The notes beneath the pieces were generated by a model that searched no databases, was not told the DNA's origin, and saw nothing but the letters and a program-made list of their open reading frames with translations. From Limiplasma sp031549415 (lineage in GTDB: Bacteria > Bacillota > Clostridia > Christensenellales > Aristaeellaceae), in the NCBI GenBank assembly GCA_031549415.1, contig JAVBPU010000032.1, positions 1-20,015 of the forward strand: a DNA stretch of 20,015 bases. Reading direction: 5' to 3'. A program made the position numbers and the translations under genes. Shown here piece after piece: positions 1 to 6,970 of this stretch (positions within the stretch are counted from its first letter, which is position 1; the number at the start of each line of letters is the position of its first letter).

Positions 1-11
1 CTGACAGCACA

Positions 12-524
12 GCAGTCTGTTTTGCAACAGGTTGCGATGCTAAGGGGAGGTCTAGGGGGAACGGCGAGGTTCCCCCTTGGACCTCCCCTTAGCGATCCCC
101 TCCGCACCCCCTCCCCGCCCGGGGACACCCCGGACCCCTCCAAGATTCTGACAATGTGCGTTTGCTATTGTGCGAAAAAGTAATGGCTGGCGGGATGCGG
201 CATGTGTACTGTAACTTGAATGCGTATGAGCAAACGTTCCCCGCCGCGGCGGGTCCGGGCAGAGCCTGGGCGGGGAGGGGGGCGTAAGGAAGCGTGTGCC
301 CAGTGGGCGCTTGGCAGCGTCAAGGAGCGTGCGCCCTGTGGGCGCTTTGCCGAAGGCAAAAGCGAGTGAGAGCCGGGGCCCTGAGGAAAGCAGCCGAACG
401 ACAGTGAAGGCTGCGCCGACCGAAAGCCCGGAAAGGTCCAAGGGCACCGCCAGTGCGCTCCCCTCCGGTGCACTCGTTGACGCCGCCCCCATCTTAACAT
501 CGTAACCAGTTGGGTAATCACCTG
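12..524. repeat. Dispersed folded repeat element, copy 1 (MITE/REP-like)
   Basis: No convincing gene lies in 1-641; most of it is this element. The ends are imperfect inverted repeats: GGTTGCGATGCTAAG at 30-44 and its near complement CTTAACATCGTAACC at 493-507, each flanked outward by a short CAAC/GTTG palindromic arm. Positions 39-93 fold into a long hairpin whose arms begin GCTAAGGGGAGG and whose loop is close to GGCGAG. Positions about 39-285 match, in reverse complement, 8640-8901 nearly base for base over long runs (for example the stretches around 100-160 and 205-260). The right half (about 290-490) is not shared with copy 2. No transposase is present, so if mobile it would be non-autonomous. 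The exact outer limits are inferred from the end symmetry. Confidence 0.75.
298..471. other. Run of stable hairpins inside repeat copy 1
   Basis: This part of the element contains several strong stem-loops in a row: GCCC/GGGC at 298-308, GCGCCC-TGT-GGGCGC at 331-345, GCTTTGCC-GAA-GGCAAAAGC at 344-363 (one bulged A, sharing two bases with the previous stem), GCAGCC/GGCTGC at 390-414 and GCACCG/CGGTGC at 444-471. Open frames exist on both strands here, but none has a ribosome site or a recognisable domain. It could be a structured RNA or simply folded repeat DNA. I cannot assign an Rfam family. Confidence 0.35.
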
Positions 525-641
525 GCGTTAGCAACCAAGACAGCCTTGCATTTATTTCCCATGGAAAGTTTGGAAGATTTTAGCGTCCTGGCACGTTTGA
601 TTACATAGGAATCATGCACAAAAGTGCTGGGAGGTCTATTT

Positions 642-1427
642 ATGAAGCGTTTGTTGGCCGCGGTTCTTTCGCTCCTTTTGATTTTCGGTTTGGTTCCCCC
701 TTCCTTTGCGGTGCCTGTGGACAGCGTCTGGGATTATTACCTGATGGACATCTGTTCCTCCACCCAAGACGACAGCGCCCGCAAGCATGTCTTTGTGGTG
801 GATCAAAAGGCGGAGGCCCTTGGGGTGGAGCTGAAAACGGAAGCGCTGTATTATGATGGCGAAGTGCTTGACCTATGCTGGCGGACCAACAACCTTCTGG
901 CGGAAACCCCGGCCTTGGTGCTGTACACCCAGGTCATGGTGGATGGGGTGCCGGTAGACGCCGTGGCGGATTTTCCCGTATCCCTTTGGACTCCTTCTGT
1001 CTTTGGGCTTTTTATGGCTGGCGATCCCATCAACAATTTGATGTGGAGCTGCCGGGTGGACGCCAAAGAGAAGGCATGGAAGGGCGAGGTGGAGGTGACG
1101 GCTTCCTTTGTGGTGAAGCGCCCCACCAAGCCCATGGTGGTGGTGGACCCGGAGATCCATGTGCCCTACGCGGATGCCAGCACAGAGACGGACCGGCAGG
1201 CCACGATGGCCGCCATGGAGGCACACGGCGTGACCATTGCGCCCCTGGAGAACATGGACCCGCTGTCCTGGCAGAAAAAGGGGTATCTGGTGGTCAACCG
1301 GTATGGGGAGCACTTTTTGGCGGACGAATTGGTGGGCCGGGCGGCGCTGACCGGGTCCGACCTTCCGGATTGCCAGTCGGAGGAAGTGACAATGACCTTC
1401 CGGGTGAATTTGAATGATTTGGTGTAG
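642..1427 (+). CDS. Secreted protein of unknown function
   Basis: I do not recognise this 261-residue protein. The start is ATG at 642 because GGGAGG lies 7 bases upstream (629-634) and the product then opens with a classic signal peptide: MKRLL, a hydrophobic core of about 14 residues (AAVLSLLLIFGLV) and a likely type I signal peptidase site after SFA near residue 23. An in-frame GTG at 624 would add six residues before the signal and is less likely. The mature part is mostly predicted beta-strand, with few charged clusters, no repeats, no cell-wall sorting motif and no further membrane segment, so export as a soluble protein is expected. It stands alone between the repeat element and the trmK promoter and has no obvious intrinsic terminator. 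Function cannot be inferred from its neighbours. Confidence 0.8.
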   Translation: MKRLLAAVLSLLLIFGLVPPSFAVPVDSVWDYYLMDICSSTQDDSARKHVFVVDQKAEALGVELKTEALYYDGEVLDLCWRTNNLLAETPALVLYTQVMVDGVPVDAVADFPVSLWTPSVFGLFMAGDPINNLMWSCRVDAKEKAWKGEVEVTASFVVKRPTKPMVVVDPEIHVPYADASTETDRQATMAAMEAHGVTIAPLENMDPLSWQKKGYLVVNRYGEHFLADELVGRAALTGSDLPDCQSEEVTMTFRVNLNDLV

Positions 1428-1481
1428 CCATCATTTGCCAGACAAATGAATCCCTCGTGAATCCCCACTGAAACCCCAATG

Positions 1482-1533
1482 ATACCCCAATGGGCCTGCG
1501 CTTGATCTTGCGCAGCACAGCCCATTGGGGTAT
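1482..1533. other. Long perfect-armed hairpin overlapping the trmK promoter
   Basis: The outer arms ATACCCCAATGGG (1482-1494) and CCCATTGGGGTAT (1521-1533) pair perfectly over 13 bp. Inside them CTGCGC (1496-1501) pairs with GCGCAG (1509-1514) around a TTGATCT loop. There is no T-run on either side, so it is not a standard intrinsic terminator. The right arm runs into the -10 box of the promoter. Confidence 0.8.
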
Positions 1534-1536
1534 AAT
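1508..1536 (+). promoter_or_regulatory. Sigma-A type promoter for the trmK block
   Basis: A perfect TATAAT (1531-1536) lies 17 bases after TTGCGC (1508-1513), a weak -35 hexamer with the TTG conserved. Initiation would be expected near 1543, upstream of the chosen trmK start at 1613. The promoter lies inside the hairpin at 1482-1533, which a DNA-binding dimer could recognise. Confidence 0.65.
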
Positions 1537-1612
1537 AATGCCCGGCTTCCCAAGGAAAACCAATACAAACCAACACAAAAAAACCAAGCAAACGGAATGG
1601 AACGAAAGCCCT

Positions 1613-2446
1613 ATGCCACAATCATCGACCTCACCCACCTCACCCACCTCACCAACCTCACCAACCCCACCCACCCCACCCACCCCTCCGGAAACCAACC
1701 CAACCCCCCGTTTTCCCAAGCTGCCCCCCCGCCTGGAAGCGGCCCTTGCCATGGTGGCTCCCTGCGATATCTGCGCGGATATTGGGGCGGACCATGGCCT
1801 TTTGTCGGCAGCGCTGCTGGGGCAGGGCAGGGCCAGGCATATGCTGGTGGCGGACATCAGCGCCAAGGCCCTCAGCAAAGCGCAAAAGCGGCTGGAAAGC
1901 CTGGGGCTGGCCCAGCGGGCCACTTTCGCGGTGGCGGACGGGCTGGATGCGCTGGCCGCCTTGCCGGAGGGGAAGGCCGATGCCCTTTGCATCCTGGGCA
2001 TGGGCGGGGAGACCATGGCGGGGATTCTGGCCCGTGGCCGGGAGCGGTTGCAGGGGGCCGCGCTGGTGCTGGGGGCCCAGACGGAGCTGCACTTGCTGCG
2101 GCAAAGGCTTGCGGAGGTGGGCTACCGCATCCGGGAGGAGCAGGCGGTGCATGACGCGGACCATTGGTATGTGCTGATGCGTGCCACCCCTGCCCAGCCG
2201 GGCGAAAGGGAGCCCACCCTCCAGGAGCTGTTTGTGGGCCCGGGTCTGCTGGCCCAGAAAACGGCCGCAAGCCAAGCCTTTTGGCGGCGGCGGCAACAGC
2301 TTTTGGGGGACGCCCTGGCCGCCATGGAAGGGGCCGCCCACCCCAAGGACCAGGAACGGCTGGCCCGGTTTCGGATGGAATGGCAGTTTGTTTGCCAGGC
2401 GTTGGCAGATCAGAAGGATTTACCGGGGGACATCCAGAATAGATAA
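1613..2446 (+). CDS. trmK: tRNA (adenine(22)-N1)-methyltransferase TrmK
   Basis: This is a class I SAM-dependent methyltransferase of the TrmK/YqfN family, which makes m1A22 in tRNA. From the ATG at 1613 it has 277 residues. The SAM-binding motif ADIGADHGLLSAALL is at about 55-69, the acidic second strand VADIS at 79-83, DGLDAL at 109-114, and the family signature ILGMGGE at 127-133. Methyltransferase similarity begins only at about residue 38 (LPPRLEAA). The preceding N-terminus is a Ser/Pro/Thr-rich stretch encoded by a 9-bp tandem repeat, unlike normal TrmK, which starts directly at the catalytic domain. No ATG, GTG or TTG lies in frame between the repeat and the domain, and the ribosome site before 1613 is weak, so the start is uncertain; upstream in-frame ATGs at 1538 and 1490 precede or overlap the expected transcription start. 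The Nif3-like gene follows 15 bases downstream, a pairing common in Bacillota. Confidence 0.93.
   Translation: MPQSSTSPTSPTSPTSPTPPTPPTPPETNPTPRFPKLPPRLEAALAMVAPCDICADIGADHGLLSAALLGQGRARHMLVADISAKALSKAQKRLESLGLAQRATFAVADGLDALAALPEGKADALCILGMGGETMAGILARGRERLQGAALVLGAQTELHLLRQRLAEVGYRIREEQAVHDADHWYVLMRATPAQPGEREPTLQELFVGPGLLAQKTAASQAFWRRRQQLLGDALAAMEGAAHPKDQERLARFRMEWQFVCQALADQKDLPGDIQNR
1629..1682 (+). repeat. 9-bp tandem repeat within the 5' end of trmK
   Basis: Six consecutive 9-bp units run from 1629: CCTCACCCA twice, CCTCACCAA twice, CCCCACCCA twice. In the trmK frame they encode repeated Ser-Pro-Thr, then Pro-Pro-Thr triplets. Because the period is a multiple of three, changes in copy number would not shift the frame. 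Confidence 0.9.
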
Positions 2447-2461
2447 GGAGGCGGCTCTGGC

Positions 2462-3247
2462 ATGAGGCAGACAACCGTGGGGGAAGTGCTCCACTGGCTG
2501 GACGAGGTAGCGCCCTTTGAAACGGCGGAGGCCTATGACAATGTGGGCCTGCTGGTGGGGGACGCCGCGGCCCCGGCGGCCAAGGTTCTCTTCTGCGTGG
2601 ACGCCACCCTGGACGTGGTCCAGGAAGCGGTCCGCCAGGGGGTTCAGCTCATCGTGGCCCATCATCCCCTGATGTTCGGGGGCATCCGCCGCATCGACTA
2701 CAACCTGCCGGAAGGCCGGGTGTTGCAGGCGCTGCTCAGCGCCCGGCTGCATCTGGTCGTCGTCCATACCAACCTGGATAAGGCCCCCGGCGGCACCGGG
2801 GACAGCTTGGCCCAGGCCCTGGGGCTCCAAGGGGTGGAAAGCGCGGGGGAGTTCCTTCGGGTGGGCCATTTGCCGGCCCCTCTCACCGGGGAGGCGCTAC
2901 AGGCCCTGGTGGAAGAACGTCTACAGGCCCAAGTGCGCTGCTATGGGCAGGCGGCGGGGCCCATTACATCGGTAGCCGTAGGCCCAGGCGCGGCGGGGGA
3001 CGGAGCGCCCCTGGCGGCGCAACGGGGCGTCCAGGCCTATGTAGTGGGGGAGATCAAGCACCATGAAATCCTGCTGGCCACCGGGCTGGGCCTTCTGGTG
3101 CTGGAGGCGGGCCATCACGCCACCGAGGCGGTGGGCATGAAGGCCCTATATGAACGTTTTCAAACGATGGCGGCGTCAGAGGGCTTGGACAATGCGCCGC
3201 TGTGGTTTTCTAAGGCTCCGTTTGCGGGCGCGCTTAGCGCCCGGTAG
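2462..3247 (+). CDS. Nif3-like dinuclear metal centre protein
   Basis: This 261-residue protein belongs to the NIF3/YbgI/YqfO family, toroidal hexamers with a two-metal site. Some members are annotated as GTP cyclohydrolase I type 2, but the physiological reaction is unsettled. Family motifs are in order: AYDNVGLLVG (24-33), AHHPLMFGG (66-74), HTNLDKAPGG (102-111), GEIKHHE (196-202) and AGHHATE (216-222). The histidines, Asp106 and Glu222 are the expected metal ligands. At this length the extra central domain found in some homologues (about 370 residues) appears absent or reduced. ATG 2462 has AAGGAGG 10 bases upstream, overlapping the trmK stop, so the two genes are very likely co-translated. 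The usual trmK-nif3 pairing supports the call. Confidence 0.95.
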   Translation: MRQTTVGEVLHWLDEVAPFETAEAYDNVGLLVGDAAAPAAKVLFCVDATLDVVQEAVRQGVQLIVAHHPLMFGGIRRIDYNLPEGRVLQALLSARLHLVVVHTNLDKAPGGTGDSLAQALGLQGVESAGEFLRVGHLPAPLTGEALQALVEERLQAQVRCYGQAAGPITSVAVGPGAAGDGAPLAAQRGVQAYVVGEIKHHEILLATGLGLLVLEAGHHATEAVGMKALYERFQTMAASEGLDNAPLWFSKAPFAGALSAR

Positions 3248-3281
3248 GCCGGGCCGATCCCAGCGACACAAGGAGGTACCC

Positions 3282-3989
3282 ATGGAACAGATCGAGATGC
3301 TATGGCTGTATCAGCAGGCCGACATGGAAGCGGATGCGTTGGAAGGCGATATCCGCCGTGCGCCCAACCGTTTGGCGCTCATGAAAAACCGTGAGTTTTT
3401 GGTGGAGCAGCAAAACGCGGTGAAGCGGATGGAGGAAGAGGTCTCCGAAATGGTGGACCGGGTGGACGTCATCAAGGACGCCATTGGCCGCCTGGAGGAA
3501 CAGCTGAGCGTGCTGCAAAAGCGCATGGAGGAAACGCCTCCCGCCGATTTGGAGCAGGCCAGGGAGCTGAGCCAGGACGCCCAAAAGCTGCTGGGCGGCA
3601 TCACCAGCTATGAGCAGGAGATGAAGCGCATCCAGAAGGAAGCCACCGAGCGGGACCGCCTGGAAAAAGAGATCCGCATGAAATACGCCAAGGTGAAGGC
3701 CGAATATGACAAGCAAAAGGTGGCCTACGAGGCGGAGTATAAAGAGCAGATGAAGGCCTTGGAGGAAAAGCGCCAGATGGCCCAGGAAAAGGCCAAGGGC
3801 ATTGACGCCAAGCTGCTGGAACGCTACCAGCTCATCAAACAGCACTGTGTGCCCCCTGTGGCCAGGCTGATGGGGGATCTTTGCGGCGGGTGCAACATGA
3901 ACCTACCCTCCGTCACCCTGCGCAATCTGAAGGGCGGGGCCAAGATGGTGGAATGCGAGACTTGCGGGCGCCTGGTCATCCAAATGTAA
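3282..3989 (+). CDS. Coiled-coil protein with C-terminal C4 zinc ribbon (DUF164)
   Basis: This 235-residue protein matches the C4-type zinc ribbon family (DUF164, zf-RING_7), a bacterial coiled-coil protein whose molecular role is not settled. Residues about 5-190 are Lys/Glu-rich heptad-like helix, broken near ETPPADLEQA. The C-terminus carries CGGC (201-204) and CETC (225-228), the four cysteines of the zinc ribbon, with NMNLPS between them as in the family. The start at ATG 3282 has AAGGAGG 5 bases earlier in an ideal position; longer in-frame readings from 3150 lie inside the previous gene. It follows the Nif3-like gene by 34 bases, as in many Clostridia, where trmK, nif3 and this gene travel together. 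Confidence 0.93.
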   Translation: MEQIEMLWLYQQADMEADALEGDIRRAPNRLALMKNREFLVEQQNAVKRMEEEVSEMVDRVDVIKDAIGRLEEQLSVLQKRMEETPPADLEQARELSQDAQKLLGGITSYEQEMKRIQKEATERDRLEKEIRMKYAKVKAEYDKQKVAYEAEYKEQMKALEEKRQMAQEKAKGIDAKLLERYQLIKQHCVPPVARLMGDLCGGCNMNLPSVTLRNLKGGAKMVECETCGRLVIQM

Positions 3990-3993
3990 AAAA

Positions 3994-4030
3994 GCAATGC
4001 GGGCATCGAGGGAGCTTCGATGCCCGTTGC
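3994..4030. other. Strong hairpin between the zinc-ribbon gene and pdp
   Basis: Arms GCAATGCGGGCATCGA and TCGATGCCCGTTGC pair except for a two-base bulge. An A-run (3988-3993) precedes the left arm and no T-run follows the right arm. Read on the minus strand it is therefore a textbook intrinsic terminator, yet no minus-strand gene ends here. On the plus strand it may slow or process the transcript, separating pdp from the genes upstream. Confidence 0.6.
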
Positions 4031-4078
4031 CTATCAAGGGAAGCGGAACGCAAAAGCCGGAGCATAGGAGGAGTCCCT

Positions 4079-5422
4079 ATGAATTTTGTGGACATCATCG
4101 AAAAAAAGAAGCTTGGCAAGGCCCTGACCCAGGAGGAAATCCAGTTCTTTTCCAGCGGAGCCGCCCAGGGTACCATTCCGGACTACCAGCTGGCCGCCAT
4201 GCTGATGGCCATCCGCCTAAGCGGCATGAGCCGGGAGGAAACCGCCCAGCTGACGCTGGCCATGGCCCACTCCGGCGACATGGTGGACCTGTCGGACATC
4301 CCGGGGACCCCCACGGACAAGCACTCCACCGGCGGCGTGGGGGATACCACCACGCTGGTGCTGGCGCCCCTGGTGGCAGCCTGCGGCGTGCCCGTGGCCA
4401 AAATGAGCGGCCGGGGCCTGGGCCACACCGGCGGCACCCTGGACAAGCTGGAAAGCATCCCGGGCCTCTCCGTGGACATGGCTATTCCGGCCTTTATCGG
4501 CCAGGTAAAGAAGCTGGGCTGCGCCGTGGTGGGGCAGAGCAGCAATTTGGCCCCGGCGGACAAGGCCATCTATGCTTTGCGGGACGTGACTTCCACCGTG
4601 GACAGCATCCCGCTGATCGCCGCAAGCATCATGAGCAAGAAGCTGGCCAGCGGGGCCAAGGCCATCGTGCTGGACGTGAAAACCGGCGCGGGGGCCCTGA
4701 TGCAGAGCTTGGAGGAAAGCATCCAGCTGGCCCAGACCATGGTGCGCATCGGGGAGGACGCGGGCCGCAGGATGGTGGCCCTGGTGACGGACATGGGCGA
4801 GCCCCTGGGCAGCCATGTGGGCAACGCCCTGGAAGTGAAGGAGGCCATAGACGTGCTGGCGGGCCGGGTGCAGGGGCCGCTGCTGGATATCTCCCTGGAG
4901 CTGGGCAGCCATATGCTGATCCTGGGCGGCGCTGCTAAGGACATGGAGGAGGGCCGGAGGAGGCTGGAAGAAAAGCTGGCCAGCGGGGAAGGCCTGGAAA
5001 CCTTGGCGAAGATGATCCAGGCCCAGGGTGGGGACCCCAAGGTGTGCCAGGATGTGGCCCGCCTGCCCCAGGCCCCGGTGGTGCGGGAGGTTCCGGCTTT
5101 GGAGGATGGGTACTTGCGCCAGATGGACACCACCCGCCTGGGCAATGCGGCCCAGCACATGGGCGCGGGGCGCAGGGCCAAGAACGATGTGATCGACCCC
5201 AGCGTGGGCTTTGTGCTGCACCGCCGCATCGGGGACAGCATCCAAAGCGGCGAAGCCCTGGCCACGGTCTATGCCGGCAGCCAGGAAAGCGCGGAGGAGG
5301 CGGCCCGGCAGATCCAGGAGGCCATTTCCATCAGCAAGGAGAAAAGCACGCCTTCCAAGCTGGTGCATGCGGTGGTGACAGCGGACAAGGTGTCCCGCCT
5401 GTGGCGCATGCCGTCTTTTTGA
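4079..5422 (+). CDS. pdp: Pyrimidine-nucleoside phosphorylase
   Basis: Reversible phosphorolysis of uridine/thymidine-type nucleosides to the base and (deoxy)ribose-1-phosphate, in the cytosolic pyrimidine salvage pathway. The 447-residue length is normal for the thymidine/pyrimidine phosphorylase family. Visible motifs: phosphate-binding DKHSTGGVGD (80-89), the family signature SGRGLGHTGGTLDKLES (110-126), and substrate residues Arg168, Ser183 and Lys187 in the LRDVTSTVDSIPLIAASIMSKK region (167-188). The C-terminal alpha/beta domain ends with the usual GDSIQSGE...A region. ATG 4079 has AGGAGG 7 bases upstream; upstream in-frame codons are read-through from the preceding gene. The membrane protein gene follows after 55 bases, so it may share a transcript. 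The sequence fits Pdp (uridine and thymidine) rather than proteobacterial DeoA, but substrate range cannot be read from sequence. Confidence 0.95.
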   Translation: MNFVDIIEKKKLGKALTQEEIQFFSSGAAQGTIPDYQLAAMLMAIRLSGMSREETAQLTLAMAHSGDMVDLSDIPGTPTDKHSTGGVGDTTTLVLAPLVAACGVPVAKMSGRGLGHTGGTLDKLESIPGLSVDMAIPAFIGQVKKLGCAVVGQSSNLAPADKAIYALRDVTSTVDSIPLIAASIMSKKLASGAKAIVLDVKTGAGALMQSLEESIQLAQTMVRIGEDAGRRMVALVTDMGEPLGSHVGNALEVKEAIDVLAGRVQGPLLDISLELGSHMLILGGAAKDMEEGRRRLEEKLASGEGLETLAKMIQAQGGDPKVCQDVARLPQAPVVREVPALEDGYLRQMDTTRLGNAAQHMGAGRRAKNDVIDPSVGFVLHRRIGDSIQSGEALATVYAGSQESAEEAARQIQEAISISKEKSTPSKLVHAVVTADKVSRLWRMPSF

Positions 5423-5477
5423 ACCGGACAGTTTCCAGCACCCACAGAAAAAATCAGACCTATGAGGAGGGGTTCCC

Positions 5478-6209
5478 GTGCCATTCAACGTGAATGACAG
5501 CTTTTTATACCTGGTGTCGGCCCTGGTGATCCTGTTTGTGATCGCCCAGTCGCTTTTCTTTCTGGTAAAGGCCATGGCCCGGGCCAAGCAGCTGGGCATT
5601 TCCGGCGATACCATCCGGAAAACCATCTTTTCCAGCGCACTGTTCACCCTGGCCCCCGCAGTGGCCATTTTGATGGGCGTCATTTCCTTGAGCCAGTTCC
5701 TGGGCCTGCCCTTTCCCTGGCTGCGGCTTTCCATTTTGGGCGCGGTGACCTATGAGCTGCCCGCCGCCACGGTGGCTGCCTCCGCCGTGGGCATGGACGT
5801 GTCCCAAAACATGACGCTGGTGACTGACCCCAAGGTGTTTGTGACCATCGCCTGGGTGATGACCCTGGGCATCATTTCGGGGCTGGTCCTCATTCTGTTT
5901 GGGCTGAAAAAGATCCAGGGCGGGGTGCATTCCCTTACGGGCAAGGACCAAAAATGGGGCGAGATCCTCATGAACGCGCTGTTTTTGGGCATGATCTCCG
6001 CTTTCCTGGGCATGCTGTTTGCCCATGTGCGGGAAGGCCTTTCCGGCTTCATTCCCCTGGCGGTGGCCCTTTGCTCGGCGGTGCTGATGGCCCTTTGCGG
6101 CATCCTCATCAAGGCCTGCCAGTGGAAGTGGCTGGAGCAGTACGCCCTGCCCCTGTGTATGCTGGGGGCCATGGCGCTGTCCATTCCCATCACCGCGCTG
6201 ATGTCGTAA
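5478..6209 (+). CDS. DUF5058 family integral membrane protein
   Basis: A 243-residue polytopic membrane protein that resembles the DUF5058 family of uncharacterised Bacillota/Fusobacteria proteins; the match is from memory of the family pattern. About seven hydrophobic segments can be drawn: roughly 9-33, 50-72, 78-100, 120-143, 163-186, 192-212 and 219-241, with charged loops between (KAMARAKQLG, KKIQGGVHSLTGKDQKWGE). Translation starts at GTG 5478, with AGGAGG 7 bases upstream. The next gene starts only 13 bases after the stop and is also a membrane protein, so the two probably form one complex. No ATPase, substrate-binding lipoprotein or known transporter signature is present. A transporter or permease role is inference. 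Confidence 0.8.
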   Translation: MPFNVNDSFLYLVSALVILFVIAQSLFFLVKAMARAKQLGISGDTIRKTIFSSALFTLAPAVAILMGVISLSQFLGLPFPWLRLSILGAVTYELPAATVAASAVGMDVSQNMTLVTDPKVFVTIAWVMTLGIISGLVLILFGLKKIQGGVHSLTGKDQKWGEILMNALFLGMISAFLGMLFAHVREGLSGFIPLAVALCSAVLMALCGILIKACQWKWLEQYALPLCMLGAMALSIPITALMS

Positions 6210-6222
6210 GGAGGGCAAGACA

Positions 6223-6936
6223 ATGAGCCAGAAAACAATCGTCAATACATCCGAATATGAAGCCAGCGTGCACCTGTACGGCCGGATCTGGATGGGCATG
6301 GCCCTGCTTTTGATGCTGGCGGCCCCCACGGCCATTTGCCTCTATTATAACGTCTGGCCGGAGTTGGCCCAGTTCGGCAAGGGCATGCTGGGCATTGCCC
6401 CCATGTTTTGGACCGTGGGGATCATTGAGGTGTTCACCTACGCCCCCATGCTGGGCAATGGCGGCACCTACCTGGGCTTTGTGACCGGGAACCTGACCAA
6501 TCTGAAGGTGCCCTGCGCCCTCAACGCCATGGAAGCCGCCAAAATCAAGCCCGGCAGTGAGGAAGGGGAGGCCATCTCCACCATTGCCATCGCCTCCAGC
6601 TCCATCGTCACCACGGTGGTGGTGGCCCTGGGCGTGTTCGGGCTGAATTTCCTGCGGCCTGTGCTGGAATCGCCCACGCTCAAGCCCGCCTTTGACAACA
6701 TTTTGCCCGCCCTTTTTGGGGCGCTGGGCGTGGTGTTCGTCAGCAAAAACGCCAAGATCGCCCTCGCGCCGCTGCTGTTTATGGTGGTGCTATTCCTGCT
6801 GGCCCCCGGCCTGTCCAGCAGCGTGGGCATTTTGGTGCCCGTGGGCGCGCTGATTGCCATTGGCGTGGCGCGGGTCCTCTACAAAAAGGGCCTGCTGGAC
6901 GGCAAAAAAGCCCAGGGCGGGGCCACGCCCCAGTAA
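6223..6936 (+). CDS. Unknown integral membrane protein, partner of the DUF5058 protein
   Basis: I do not recognise a named family for this 237-residue protein. It has about six hydrophobic segments (roughly 22-43, 52-75, 78-92, 119-145, 157-177 and 180-216), a Gly-rich segment LGNGGTYLGFVTGNLTNLKV (76-95) that looks like a pore or substrate loop, and a short hydrophilic C-terminal tail. The ATG at 6223 has AAGGAGGG overlapping the upstream stop, with 8 bases to the start, so translation is likely coupled to the DUF5058 gene. An M20 hydrolase gene follows after 34 bases. The three-gene arrangement suggests a two-subunit membrane system that serves the hydrolase, but no activity can be read from this protein alone. 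Confidence 0.78.
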   Translation: MSQKTIVNTSEYEASVHLYGRIWMGMALLLMLAAPTAICLYYNVWPELAQFGKGMLGIAPMFWTVGIIEVFTYAPMLGNGGTYLGFVTGNLTNLKVPCALNAMEAAKIKPGSEEGEAISTIAIASSSIVTTVVVALGVFGLNFLRPVLESPTLKPAFDNILPALFGALGVVFVSKNAKIALAPLLFMVVLFLLAPGLSSSVGILVPVGALIAIGVARVLYKKGLLDGKKAQGGATPQ

Positions 6937-6970
6937 ACGTCTAAACCTTACGATAAGGAAGGAAATACCG

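Noticed and set aside
380..400. RNase P RNA, from a GAGGAAAG stretch
   Set aside because: The other conserved parts of RNase P RNA (such as the ACAGNRA-type region and matching P4 strands) could not be found around it.
52..534. Open frames on both strands in the first 534 bases (up to 160 residues)
   Set aside because: They overlap the folded repeat element, have no ribosome site, are rich in Pro/Ser/Arg as expected from random GC-rich DNA, and part of the same sequence recurs inverted in the intergenic region at 8533-8928.
1482..1533. Intrinsic terminator after the secreted protein gene
   Set aside because: The stem is strong but no T-run follows on either strand, and the right arm overlaps a perfect -10 box.
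4217..5734. 505-residue open frame antisense to pdp
   Set aside because: A shadow of the GC-rich pdp coding sequence; very rich in His, Gln and Gly, with no ribosome site or domain. The same applies to the long antisense frames opposite mrdA (12439-14433), mreB (16592-18130) and rodA.
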